From HGM04593 sp045634085 (GTDB taxonomy: Bacteria; Bacteroidota; Bacteroidia; Bacteroidales; Bacteroidaceae), in NCBI GenBank assembly GCA_045634085.1, contig JAZQZM010000009.1:1-40918 (forward strand): a stretch of 40,918 nt of DNA, written 5' to 3'. A model generated the notes under the pieces. The model was not told the origin of the DNA. It saw only the letters and a program-made list of their open reading frames with translations, and ran no database searches. This document shows positions 16,069 to 24,590 of this stretch, in pieces (within the stretch, counting starts at the first letter, position 1; each line of letters begins with the position of its first letter). The position numbers were made by a program, and so were the translations under genes.

Positions 16069-18718
16069 AAAGAATAGAATGAGACCCTTTTTCTCTTTGA
16101 AGTCTCTTTTGTTGCTGTTGCTTATGCTGGTTGCGATAACCGGTACAGCGCAGGAGAAGATTGAAAAACCGACAATACTATATACCAACAATCCGCCTAA
16201 ATATACAATAGGTGGAATAAACCTGTCTGGCGTCGACAATCTGGAGCCTGCAGTGGTAATCGGTATTTCGGGACTCTCGGTGGGTGATGAGATTTCAGTG
16301 CCCGGCGATGCTGTAACTGATGCTATCAAGCGTTTTTGGAAGCATGGCCTTTTTGAAGATGTTGTGATAACTGCCGACAGTATTGTCGGTGACAAGGTGT
16401 ACATCGGTATCAGCCTCAGGCAGCGTCCGCGAGTGTCGCAGCTCAATATTCTTGGAGTAAAGAAGTCCGAGAGGGAGGACATACAGACGAAAATAGGTAT
16501 TATAAAGGGTAACCAGATAACTCCGGATATTATTGACCGTGCGACAAAAATCATCAAGAGCTACTTCGATGATAAGGGTTATAAGAATGCAGAGGTCAAT
16601 GTTGTGCAGCGTCCCGATGTAACAGGGGACAATCGTGTAATAGTGGATGTCCACATAGACAAGAAGGACAAAATCAAAGTTCACCGTATATATATAGAAG
16701 GTGTCAATGCCCTGCCCGAGAACAAGGTGCGTTACGCGATGAAAAAAACACGTGAGAAGACCCGTATCGATAACCTTTGGCATGCTCTTTTCCGTTCAAA
16801 GAAATTTACAGATGACCGCTATTCCGAGGATAAGGAAAAGATAATAGAACGCTATAACAAGTATGGTTATCGTGATGCGCGTATTGTGAAGGACAGCGTG
16901 GTAATGTACGATGATAGCAGTGTCGATATCTATCTCGGGATTGAAGAAGGTAACAAATATCACATCCGCAGCATCAAGTGGGTAGGCAACAGTATCTTCT
17001 CTACGGCTTACCTTGATTATGTATTGCGCCTGAAAGCTGGAGACGTGTACGACCAGAAAGAACTTGAAAACCGTCTGCTTTACGATGAGGATGCCGTCAA
17101 GAACCTCTATTATAATGAGGGTTATGTGTTCTTCAATGCAATTCCTGTGGAGGCGCGTGTTGAGAACGATTCTGTAGACATAGAGCTCCGCATGGTAGAG
17201 GGTGTGCAGGCAAGTATTGGCCGTGTGACCATTTCGGGTAATGACCGTCTTTATGAGGAGGTTGTACGTCGTGAACTTTACACTCTGCCGGGTAGTCTCT
17301 TCTCTATGGATGCACTTGAACGTTCTTTCCGTCAGATTGCTAATATGGGACATTTTGACCCGGAGGCCATTGACCCGGGCGTTGTTCCTAATCCCGAGAA
17401 TGGAACCGTGGATATGAACTGGAAACTCCAGACCAAGAGCAGCGACCAGATTGAGGTTTCTGCCGGTTGGGGACAGACCGGTGTAATCGGTAAACTGTCA
17501 CTTAAGTTTACAAACTTCTCCATGCGCAACATGTTCAGGAAGAAGGCGCTACGTAGGGGAATCATTCCTCAGGGTGATGGCCAGACACTTACTATAAGTG
17601 CCCAGTCCAACGGTAGTTACTACCAGTCGTACAGCGTTTCGTTCTATGATCCATGGTTCGGTCGCAAGCGTCCTAACTCGTTCTCTGTGTCGGCATTCAT
17701 GTCAATACAGACCGACGTTGCCGACAGCTACTACAACTCGGCATACTACAATAACTATACAAATTACTTGTATGGTTATGGAAACTATAATGGATATGGT
17801 TACGGATACAACAATATGTCGTCATACTATGACCCGGACAAATATATAAAGATGTATGGTGTGTCTATTGGATGGGGACGACGTCTACAGTGGCCCGATG
17901 ATAACTTTACTTTGTCGGCCGAGCTTAACTACCAGCTCTATTCATTGAAGGATTGGCAGTACTTCCTTATCACTGACGGTAACTGTAACAACATTAACCT
18001 CACTCTTTCACTCGGACGCAGTACGGTAATGAACCCGCTGTTCCCCCGTGAAGGTTCGGAGTTTTCACTTGTAGCATCGGCTACACCGCCATATTCGCTT
18101 TGGGACGGCAAGGATTATGCTAATTTGGCAAAGAACACAAGCTCGCCGGCGTATAAGGATGAACTCCGCGAGAAGCACAAGTGGATTGAGTACTATAAGA
18201 TAAAGTTCCGTAGCAAGACTTATACATCACTCACCGAAGGCAAGCATAACCTTGTGCTCATGACGCGTGCCGATTTCGGTATCCTTGGCAGCTATGACAG
18301 GAACAAGAAATCGCCGTTCGAGACATTCTATGTTGGTGGTGACGGTATGAGTGGCTATTCTTACAATTATGCAACCGACATGATAGCTCTCCGTGGTTAC
18401 GAGAACGGTAGCCTTACTCCTTATGGTCAGGAGGGTTATGCTTATACACGTCTGGGTCTTGAACTCCGTTTCCCATTCATGTTGCAGAACTCTACCACAA
18501 TCTACGGTCTTGCATTCATTGAGGGCGGTAATGCATGGAACGATGCTTCAAAGTTCAATCTGTTCGACCTCAAGCGCAGTGCTGGTGTGGGTGTCCGCAT
18601 TTTCCTGCAGATGATTGGTCTTGTGGGTCTTGACTGGGCTTATGGCTTTGATAATGTGTTCGGTTCGTCACAGTATGGCGGCAGTCACTTCCACTTCATG
18701 CTTGGACAGGAGTTCTAA
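16049..18718 (+). CDS. bamA: Outer-membrane protein assembly factor BamA
   Basis: BamA folds beta-barrel proteins into the outer membrane. The 889 aa reading frame has a signal peptide (RPFFSLKSLLLLLLMLVAITGTAQ), POTRA domains over roughly residues 45-420 and a C-terminal barrel ending GSHFHFMLGQEF with the terminal Phe. Starts at 16049, 16061 and 16079 are all possible; 16079 gives the cleanest signal peptide, and 16049 overlaps uppS by 20 bp. Residues about 560-593 form a tract very rich in Tyr, Asn and Gly (YLYGYGNYNGYGYGYNN), probably a surface loop of the barrel. Three OmpH-like chaperone genes follow. Confidence 0.95.
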   Translation: MKIIMIKKNRMRPFFSLKSLLLLLLMLVAITGTAQEKIEKPTILYTNNPPKYTIGGINLSGVDNLEPAVVIGISGLSVGDEISVPGDAVTDAIKRFWKHGLFEDVVITADSIVGDKVYIGISLRQRPRVSQLNILGVKKSEREDIQTKIGIIKGNQITPDIIDRATKIIKSYFDDKGYKNAEVNVVQRPDVTGDNRVIVDVHIDKKDKIKVHRIYIEGVNALPENKVRYAMKKTREKTRIDNLWHALFRSKKFTDDRYSEDKEKIIERYNKYGYRDARIVKDSVVMYDDSSVDIYLGIEEGNKYHIRSIKWVGNSIFSTAYLDYVLRLKAGDVYDQKELENRLLYDEDAVKNLYYNEGYVFFNAIPVEARVENDSVDIELRMVEGVQASIGRVTISGNDRLYEEVVRRELYTLPGSLFSMDALERSFRQIANMGHFDPEAIDPGVVPNPENGTVDMNWKLQTKSSDQIEVSAGWGQTGVIGKLSLKFTNFSMRNMFRKKALRRGIIPQGDGQTLTISAQSNGSYYQSYSVSFYDPWFGRKRPNSFSVSAFMSIQTDVADSYYNSAYYNNYTNYLYGYGNYNGYGYGYNNMSSYYDPDKYIKMYGVSIGWGRRLQWPDDNFTLSAELNYQLYSLKDWQYFLITDGNCNNINLTLSLGRSTVMNPLFPREGSEFSLVASATPPYSLWDGKDYANLAKNTSSPAYKDELREKHKWIEYYKIKFRSKTYTSLTEGKHNLVLMTRADFGILGSYDRNKKSPFETFYVGGDGMSGYSYNYATDMIALRGYENGSLTPYGQEGYAYTRLGLELRFPFMLQNSTTIYGLAFIEGGNAWNDASKFNLFDLKRSAGVGVRIFLQMIGLVGLDWAYGFDNVFGSSQYGGSHFHFMLGQEF

Positions 18719-18737
18719 ACATTTAAAACATACAATT

Positions 18738-19253
18738 ATGAAGAAACTATTTTTTACGGCTTTTCTGTTCTGTATTGCGGTGACTGGCATCCAGGCCCAG
18801 AAGTATGCTCTTGTGGATATGGAATATATCCTTAAGAACATTCCTGCATATGAACGTGCCAATGAACAACTCAATCAGCAGTCAAAACGCTGGCAGGGCG
18901 AAATTGATGAGGTTGTTGCCGAGGCTGAGATTCTATTCAAGAAATATCAGAGTGAATCGGCTTTCCTCTCCGACGAGCAGCGAATGAAACGCGAGGAGGA
19001 GATTCTTGCAAAGGAGAAAGAGGCAAGCGAACTCAAACGCCAATATTTCGGTCCTCAGGGTGAGTTCTACAAGAAACGCGAGAGTCTTATGGCTCCCATT
19101 CAGGACGAGATATATAATGCAGTGAAGGAGATATGCGAGGTGAAGAAATACTCTATGGTAATTGACCGCGCTTCGGCTGCAAGCATCATATATGCATCTC
19201 CGGCAATCGACATCAGCAGCGAGGTGCTGACAAAACTCGGTTACTCCGAATAA
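18738..19253 (+). CDS. OmpH/Skp-family periplasmic chaperone (copy 1)
   Basis: The 171 aa protein has the signal peptide MKKLFFTAFLFCIAVTGIQAQ and then KYALVDMEYILKNIPAYE, the classic OmpH start. A long charged coiled coil follows, and a return strand ends VIDRASAASIIYASPAIDIS. Skp-type trimers hold unfolded outer-membrane proteins in the periplasm for delivery to BamA, encoded 19 bp upstream. The reading frame extends upstream into bamA in another frame; the start at 18738 is set by the signal peptide. Confidence 0.92.
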   Translation: MKKLFFTAFLFCIAVTGIQAQKYALVDMEYILKNIPAYERANEQLNQQSKRWQGEIDEVVAEAEILFKKYQSESAFLSDEQRMKREEEILAKEKEASELKRQYFGPQGEFYKKRESLMAPIQDEIYNAVKEICEVKKYSMVIDRASAASIIYASPAIDISSEVLTKLGYSE

Positions 19254-19297
19254 TGGCATGTGTAAATGATTAATGTTTAATATAAAATTTAAGAAAG

Positions 19298-19819
19298 ATG
19301 AAAAAACTTTTGATTGTTATTATGCTTCTTGCTCCAATGAGCTTGTTGGCACAGAAATTCGGTTATGTGAATTCTGCGGAGATTGTACAGATTATGCCTG
19401 AATTCACAAAGGCTCAGAAGAAACTTCAGGATCTTGAGAAGATGTATACAGATGATTTCAACGCTTTGCGTACAGAACTTGAGAAGAAGGGAACTGAGTT
19501 CGAGAAACTGCAGAAGGATTCTGTACCCGAGAATATCCTTAAGCGCCGCTATGAGGAGTTGCTTCAGATGGAGCAGCGCCTGCAGCAGTATGGTCAGGAG
19601 GTACAGCAGAACCTTGCAAAAGCTGAGCAGGAGGAGATGATTGCTATTCAGTCAAAGCTTCGTGACGCACTTGATGCAATCGGTCGCGAGGGTGGTTATG
19701 TGTGCATATTCGACCTTTCAAGCGGTATGCCTTACATTAGCAAGACGCTGTGTGAGGATGTTACAACAAAGGTTCGCACAAAGCTCGGTATCCCCGCGAA
19801 TGCAGTTCCTGCAAAGTAA
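19298..19819 (+). CDS. OmpH/Skp-family periplasmic chaperone (copy 2)
   Basis: The 173 aa protein is paralogous to the copy before it: a signal peptide ending LLAQ, then KFGYVNSAEIVQIMPEF, a long coiled coil (about residues 40-120) and a closing YVCIFDLSSGMPYIS strand. It probably carries unfolded outer-membrane proteins to BamA. It lies 44 bp after copy 1, and an intrinsic terminator follows 20 bp after the stop. Confidence 0.92.
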   Translation: MKKLLIVIMLLAPMSLLAQKFGYVNSAEIVQIMPEFTKAQKKLQDLEKMYTDDFNALRTELEKKGTEFEKLQKDSVPENILKRRYEELLQMEQRLQQYGQEVQQNLAKAEQEEMIAIQSKLRDALDAIGREGGYVCIFDLSSGMPYISKTLCEDVTTKVRTKLGIPANAVPAK

Positions 19820-19835
19820 GGAGTTATAGTACGAT

Positions 19836-19870
19836 AGTGGGGGAGTGCATATTCCCCCTCTATTTTTTTT
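19836..19870 (+). terminator. Intrinsic terminator after the second ompH gene
   Basis: GGGGGA (19839-19844) and TCCCCC (19853-19858) form a stem with an 8-base loop, followed by a run of eight T (19863-19870). This is the clearest rho-independent terminator in the window. It separates copy 2 from the third ompH-like gene. Confidence 0.8.
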
Positions 19871-19918
19871 GATGACGGAGCCGGGTGCTCCATTGGTTGA
19901 ATCGTTTTTATATATAGT

Positions 19919-20587
19919 ATGCGTAAGATATTGTTATTGTTCTTTCTCTTTTCGCCACTCTTCCTTGCAGCGCAAGGAAAGTTCGGTTTTTATAGCCATC
20001 ATGAGGTTCTGCTCTCCATGCCTGAGTATCTGCAGGCTGTAGAGGAGTTTGAACTCCTGAAACAGCGCTGCGAAACAGAAATCGAATGTAACGAACAGGA
20101 GCTGACACGTAAATATGTTGCATTCCTTGATGGTCAGCAGGACTTTCCGGAACCTATTCTCCGCAAGCGTCAGAAGGAACTGCAGCAGATGGTAGACAAC
20201 AGCGTCGTTTTCCGTGACCGTCTCAAAGGGTGGCTTTCGCAGGCAAAGGATTCGTTGCTGGCGCCTTATAATGAACTTGTGGATGAGGCTCTTGCAAGTG
20301 TGTGCGAGAGAATGGAACTTGCATATGCCATCAATAGCGATGAGATAAAGTACAAATATATCAATCCCAAGTTCGGTGAAGAGATTACGGAACTTGTTAT
20401 AGAGGAGATAAGGAACCCTTTAGTTGAAGAGGTTGAAGTTGAGTACTCCGCCGAGGAGGCCGGTGAGGCTAAATCTCATGACAGTAGCCTGGAAACAGTT
20501 GTAGACGAAATAACGGAGGTGGCCGAGGAGGTTACCGACAGTATAAAAGTTGCTACTGATTTTGAATGGAATGGTGAGGCTGACTAA
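19919..20587 (+). CDS. Divergent OmpH-like protein with acidic C-terminal tail
   Basis: The 222 aa protein has a signal peptide (MRKILLLFFLFSPLFLAAQ), then GKFGFYSHHEVLLSMPEY and a charged coiled coil as in OmpH. The equivalent of the closing strand reads AYAINSDEIKYKYINPKFGEEIT. It then continues for some 55 residues dominated by Glu, Asp and Val (VEEVEVEYSAEEAGEAKSHD and onward), absent from the two upstream copies. The tail may bind positively charged partners or be disordered. It lies 3' of a terminator and may be expressed separately from copies 1 and 2. Confidence 0.82.
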   Translation: MRKILLLFFLFSPLFLAAQGKFGFYSHHEVLLSMPEYLQAVEEFELLKQRCETEIECNEQELTRKYVAFLDGQQDFPEPILRKRQKELQQMVDNSVVFRDRLKGWLSQAKDSLLAPYNELVDEALASVCERMELAYAINSDEIKYKYINPKFGEEITELVIEEIRNPLVEEVEVEYSAEEAGEAKSHDSSLETVVDEITEVAEEVTDSIKVATDFEWNGEAD

Positions 20588-20601
20588 AAAGGCTCTTTTT
20601 A
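20585..20601 (+). terminator. Small hairpin at the end of the third ompH-like gene
   Basis: TAAAAAG, GCT and CTTTTTA form a 7 bp stem with a 3-base loop that includes the last base of the stop codon. It is AT-rich and weak, so it is at most a leaky terminator before murI. Confidence 0.25.
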
Positions 20602-20698
20602 TTCAATCCCTTGCAATAAGAGGAATGACCTGTTTTACTTTCGGGTCACCCTTGATACGGGACACTATTTATAGAATTTAAAACAACGCACAGGTATT

Positions 20699-21547
20699 AT
20701 GAGTGATTTTCTGCAGTTGTCAAGGAGTGCCGGCCCAATCGGAGTGTTCGATTCAGGCTATGGCGGGCTCACTATCTATGATGAAATAAAGAAACTGTTG
20801 CCCCAGTACGATTACATATATCTTGGGGACAATGCGCGTACTCCGTACGGTACGCGTTCGTTTGATGTCGTGTATGAATTCACACGTCAGGCGGTGCGTT
20901 ATCTGTTCCAGCAGGGTTGCCAGCTGGTAATCCTGGCATGTAATACGGCATCGGCAAAGGCACTCCGTACAATACAGCAGGTGGATATACCCTCACTTGA
21001 CCCTAACCGCCGTGTCCTTGGCATAATACGCCCTACGGTAGAGTGTATCGGTGAGATGACTGCGAGCCGCCATATAGGAGTTTTGGCTACCGAGGGTACA
21101 ATAAAGTCACTCTCATATCCACTGGAGATACGCAAGCTCTACCCCGAGATTGAGGTGACCGGTGAGGCCTGTCCGCTATGGGTTCCGCTTGTCGAGACAA
21201 ACGAGTATGCCAGTGAAGGTGCCGACTATTTCGTAAAACGTCATGTAGAAAGACTGCTGGAACGTGACCCGGAGATTGACACCATAATACTCGGTTGCAC
21301 CCATTACCCGATACTCATTGAAAAGATAAGAAAGTATACTCCTGAGAACGTGAAATTGGTGACACAGGGTGCCGCAGTGGCAAGTTCGCTGAAGACCTAT
21401 CTTGGTAACCATCCACAGCTGGAGGCTTTATGCACCAAGGGAGGTACAACGCTTTTCTGTACTACAGAGACCGACGGCAAGTTCGGCGACCAGGCTTCGC
21501 TGTTTCTGAATCATCCGATAGAGGTGAAGACGGTTACGTTGCTATAA
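20699..21547 (+). CDS. murI: Glutamate racemase
   Basis: MurI makes D-glutamate for peptidoglycan. The 282 aa protein carries the nucleotide-free racemase motifs GVFDSGYGGLT (Asp18, Ser19), the first catalytic cysteine in LACNTASA (Cys81) and the second in GCTHYPIL (Cys200). The length is normal. It is the last gene of the plus-strand envelope run and is followed by a strong hairpin. No clear promoter is seen in the 111 bp before it. Confidence 0.97.
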   Translation: MSDFLQLSRSAGPIGVFDSGYGGLTIYDEIKKLLPQYDYIYLGDNARTPYGTRSFDVVYEFTRQAVRYLFQQGCQLVILACNTASAKALRTIQQVDIPSLDPNRRVLGIIRPTVECIGEMTASRHIGVLATEGTIKSLSYPLEIRKLYPEIEVTGEACPLWVPLVETNEYASEGADYFVKRHVERLLERDPEIDTIILGCTHYPILIEKIRKYTPENVKLVTQGAAVASSLKTYLGNHPQLEALCTKGGTTLFCTTETDGKFGDQASLFLNHPIEVKTVTLL

Positions 21548-21575
21548 AGAGACCGACTAAAAAGCCCACTTTTAA

Positions 21576-21621
21576 AACAAGCTACCCCTGTCAGAATATG
21601 CCCTGACAGGGGTAGCTTGTT
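21576..21621. terminator. Perfect 19 bp hairpin between convergent genes
   Basis: ACAAGCTACCCCTGTCAG (21577-21594) pairs perfectly with 21603-21620 around an 8-base loop, and one further A-T pair closes the base. It lies between murI (plus) and a convergent minus-strand gene. The flanks are AT-rich but without a clean T run. It would serve as a terminator in either direction. Confidence 0.65.
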
Positions 21622-21724
21622 CTCTTTACAAAATGACTTTTGAGTCACCCTCTTGTTCTTTTTTTTTGTTTATATATTCAACATTGGATAAGTATCGGGT
21701 TCTGCTACTGATAATGTTTGAATT

Positions 21725-22225
21725 TCAATTGAGATATTTTATAATTTTTAGAATAGAATTAACCTTGCTGAGATTCTTGTTCCATTCATTGAATATATCA
21801 GTTCCGTAAGTAGTATTTGCTAACGAAAGTATTTTGTATATAACTTCATATTCTTTACTGGAATATAATCCGTGCATTTCATAGAAGTATATCTCCCGGT
21901 CTCTATAATGTATAGTCACTTCAATGGGGGACAACTTGGCTTTCTGAAAATAGACTACCATGGATGATAAAGGAGCAGTCAGTATCGTGCCATTTTTCAT
22001 GGTTAATGTCACCTGACCTTTATCATATAAGAATGATTTCATTATTCTGCTGTCATCATAAGCCAAGTTCAGGAATTTATTTATTTCTCCCAATTCTTTT
22101 CCTTTGAAATATATTCTGGGAAGTTTCTCTATTTCTTCTCTAACCTTTTGATGGTCTTTCTTGTCTGGAGTAAAGGATGCATACAATGCCCATATTACCA
22201 GTCCAATAATTAAAATAGTTATCAT
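21725..22225 (-). CDS. Small membrane-anchored protein of unknown function
   Basis: The 166 aa protein begins with one hydrophobic segment (MITILIIGLVIWALYASF), then a charged linker (TPDKKDHQKVREEIEKLPR), and then an alpha/beta domain with no motif I recognise. It is AT-richer than the genes on either side. It starts 18 bp after the stop of the FtsX-type permease and is therefore probably the last gene of that operon, perhaps acquired late. The single anchor places the bulk of the protein on one side of the inner membrane, but I cannot say which. Confidence 0.65.
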   Translation of the reverse strand: MITILIIGLVIWALYASFTPDKKDHQKVREEIEKLPRIYFKGKELGEINKFLNLAYDDSRIMKSFLYDKGQVTLTMKNGTILTAPLSSMVVYFQKAKLSPIEVTIHYRDREIYFYEMHGLYSSKEYEVIYKILSLANTTYGTDIFNEWNKNLSKVNSILKIIKYLN

Positions 22226-22243
22226 AAGACTTGATGTAAATTC

Positions 22244-23467
22244 TTATATTGCTTTTCTTGTCAATATCCTGACCGGCAGCCATACTGCTGTAATGCCTAC
22301 GGCAAGTACGGTGATGAATGTGGTGGCAATGTCATTCAAGTGTACTTCTACCGGGTAACTGTCGACAACAAAACTTCCCGCGTCGCCCATTGACAGTACA
22401 CCACAGTGCTGTTGCAGCAGACACAGTGCCAATCCTCCGGCAACTCCCGCCACAGCTCCTATTGCCGATATTATGATTCCCTCGTACACAAAAATGTTTG
22501 ATATGGTATTGCGTTCGGCGCCCATACTGCGCAGGGTCTCCATATTGTCGCGTTTCTCTATGATGAGCATGGATAGTGAACCTACTATATTAAAGCATGC
22601 TACCAGCATTATAAAAGCCAGGAATATGTACGATATAAGTTTCTCAATCTGCATCACTTTGTATACGTCATCCTGCTGCTCGTAGCGGTCCTGCACGGTA
22701 TACTCTTCACCCAACAACGCTTCAATATCCCTTTTGAGCTTTCGGATGTCTGTGCCTTCAACAGCCTTTATGTCCATATATGTCGCTTCATTACCGTTAC
22801 GGCGGAACAGCTTCCGTGCAAAGTCGATAGAGGTAATGATGTATGCGGCATCATATTTTGGCTGGTTTACTGCGAAGATTAGTCCCGGAAGGTGCAACTG
22901 CTCCTTTTTGAAGTTGCGTGCCGGCATAGTCAGGTTTATCTTCTTCCCCCTGTTTGGTGCATACACCTCCAATGGAGCTGCCGCCCGTATGCCGCAACCG
23001 AGTTCACGAAGCAGTTCGGCTCCCATTATCGCGTAGAAGTTAAGAGAGTCCTGTAGTATGAACTGCCCGTCGCCGTAAAGGGCATCTTCTATGCTTGTGA
23101 GTCGTGTGAAGTTAGAGTCTACTCCCTTGACTGTTGCCATGACCTGTTTGTCATGCACGACGAGTGCCTTGTCCTCGATGCCGAAAGAAACGGTGTGTAT
23201 GCCCTTGAGTGATGTCACTTTCGCTATCTCGGGGCTGTCACCGAGGAAACTCTTGCCTTTGGCTGCGGTAATCTTTATGTCCGGATCAAATGCCGTGAAC
23301 TGCTTGGCTACAAGGCTCTGGAATCCGTTGAATACAGAGAGTGTACATATCATTGCCGCAGTAGCAAGTGCGATACCTGCAATGGCCACCCCGGATATTA
23401 TGTTTATCACCTGGTGGCTCTTCTTTGAAAACAGGTAGCGCTTGGCAATGTACAGTGACAGGTTCAT
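22244..23467 (-). CDS. LolC/E-like lipoprotein-releasing ABC permease
   Basis: The 407 aa protein has the MacB/FtsX architecture: an N-terminal membrane segment (INIISGVAIAGIALATAAMI), a periplasmic domain of about 210 residues, and three C-terminal membrane segments with the typical SMLIIEKRDNMETLRSMGAERNTI coupling region. LolC/E proteins extract lipoproteins from the inner membrane for transfer to the outer membrane. No ATPase gene (LolD) lies nearby. It follows rbfA by 7 bp. Given the many lipoproteins in this window, a Lol role is plausible. Confidence 0.9.
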   Translation of the reverse strand: MNLSLYIAKRYLFSKKSHQVINIISGVAIAGIALATAAMICTLSVFNGFQSLVAKQFTAFDPDIKITAAKGKSFLGDSPEIAKVTSLKGIHTVSFGIEDKALVVHDKQVMATVKGVDSNFTRLTSIEDALYGDGQFILQDSLNFYAIMGAELLRELGCGIRAAAPLEVYAPNRGKKINLTMPARNFKKEQLHLPGLIFAVNQPKYDAAYIITSIDFARKLFRRNGNEATYMDIKAVEGTDIRKLKRDIEALLGEEYTVQDRYEQQDDVYKVMQIEKLISYIFLAFIMLVACFNIVGSLSMLIIEKRDNMETLRSMGAERNTISNIFVYEGIIISAIGAVAGVAGGLALCLLQQHCGVLSMGDAGSFVVDSYPVEVHLNDIATTFITVLAVGITAVWLPVRILTRKAI

Positions 23468-23474
23468 TACTCCG

Positions 23475-23810
23475 TTATTCCTTCAGCAACTTGTCGATAT
23501 TCTCTATGTAGTCGAGTGAGTCGTCCACATAGAAACGTATCTCGGGGATAATGCGCAACTGATGACGCACTCTGTTGCCGAGCTCAAAACGTATGGCCTT
23601 TATGTTCTCGTTCAGGTGGTCAACTACTTCGTTCGCTTTGTCCGAAGGGAATACACTCAAATATGCCTTGGCAATACCAAGGTCGGGGCTCACGCGTACA
23701 ATGCTCACCGATACCATTATGCCACGTGTCTCCTTTGCCAGGCGCAGCAGTATGTCGCTGAGTTCCTTCTGTATCAGTCGTGAAATCTTGTTCTGTCTTG
23801 TACTGTCCAT
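23475..23810 (-). CDS. rbfA: Ribosome-binding factor A
   Basis: RbfA is a 30S maturation factor that acts on the 5' region of 16S rRNA. The 111 aa protein has the normal length. It begins with the helix STRQNKISRLIQKELSDIL, then VSIVRVSPDLGIAKAYLSVF, LGNRVRHQLRIIPEIRFYVDDSLDYIENID, all diagnostic of the family KH-like fold. It lies 6 bp after the O-methyltransferase gene and 7 bp before the LolC/E-like gene. Confidence 0.95.
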   Translation of the reverse strand: MDSTRQNKISRLIQKELSDILLRLAKETRGIMVSVSIVRVSPDLGIAKAYLSVFPSDKANEVVDHLNENIKAIRFELGNRVRHQLRIIPEIRFYVDDSLDYIENIDKLLKE

Positions 23811-23816
23811 ATATTC

Positions 23817-24452
23817 TTATTTTTTTCTTATTATCGTAAGTCCGTCGCGTAACGGCAGTATTACAACCTCGACTCTGCTGTCGTTGCGTATGAAGTCATT
23901 GAATGCCCTCACTCCGTTGGTCTGTGCATCCTGTCTTTCCGGCTCTATCACGTGCCCGTCCCACAGGGTGTTGTCGGCGAGAATCCAGCCGCCTTCATTC
24001 AGGTAGTTCATCGCCAGTTCATAGTACTCAAGGTATTCACGCTTGTTGCCGTCCATGAAAACCATGTCGAACTTCTCTCCCATTGTGGGGACAATCTCAA
24101 GCGCATTGCCTATTATGAACTTAATCTTGTCGGCGTAATCCGACCCGTCAATCCATCTGCGTGTAAAGTCCTCAAGTTCATCCTCAACTTCAAACGTGTA
24201 GAGCTTGCCTCCTTTGTCAAGGCCTTCGGCCATACACAGTGCCGAATATCCGGTGAAGGTTCCTATCTCCAATATCCTGCGTGGGCGAATCATCTTCACA
24301 AGGAACTTGAGTAGCCGCCCTTGTATGTGTCCCGATGCCATCTGTGGAGCAAGAATCTCTATATGTGTGGCACGGAACAGCCTGTAGAGATATTCTCCCT
24401 CGGGACTGCTATGGTCGGCAATGTACTGGTCAAGCGGTGTTGTGAGGCTCAT
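23817..24452 (-). CDS. SAM-dependent O-methyltransferase
   Basis: The 211 aa protein belongs to the catechol-O-methyltransferase-like (Methyltransf_3) family. It has ILEIGTFTGYSALCMAEGL for SAM binding near residue 60, then FDMVFMDGNKREYLEYYE and ADNTLWDGHV, which place the metal and catalytic residues. The start at 24452 is chosen from family alignment memory (MSLTTPLDQYIADHSSPEGEY); the frame is open to 24503 but passes through the promoter. The substrate is unknown. It is the first gene of an operon with rbfA. Confidence 0.9.
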   Translation of the reverse strand: MSLTTPLDQYIADHSSPEGEYLYRLFRATHIEILAPQMASGHIQGRLLKFLVKMIRPRRILEIGTFTGYSALCMAEGLDKGGKLYTFEVEDELEDFTRRWIDGSDYADKIKFIIGNALEIVPTMGEKFDMVFMDGNKREYLEYYELAMNYLNEGGWILADNTLWDGHVIEPERQDAQTNGVRAFNDFIRNDSRVEVVILPLRDGLTIIRKK

Positions 24453-24492
24453 ATTTGTGTTGTTTATAACAGAGTTATAACCATTTGTCCTG

Positions 24493-24523
24493 CGAAGATA
24501 CAATATTTTGTCGAGTGGGCAAA
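24493..24523 (-). promoter_or_regulatory. Promoter of the O-methyltransferase-rbfA operon
   Basis: On the minus strand TTTG (24520-24523), a 19 bp spacer and TATCTTCG (24493-24500) give the Bacteroides promoter with the TTCG variant. The ATG at 24452 lies about 40 bp downstream. Confidence 0.6.
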
Positions 24524-24590
24524 AGGTTGTGCTTGTTGCTTCCCTTTTGTTCGCATTTTTTTTGCTAATTTCGTGGCAGTAACAGTAACT

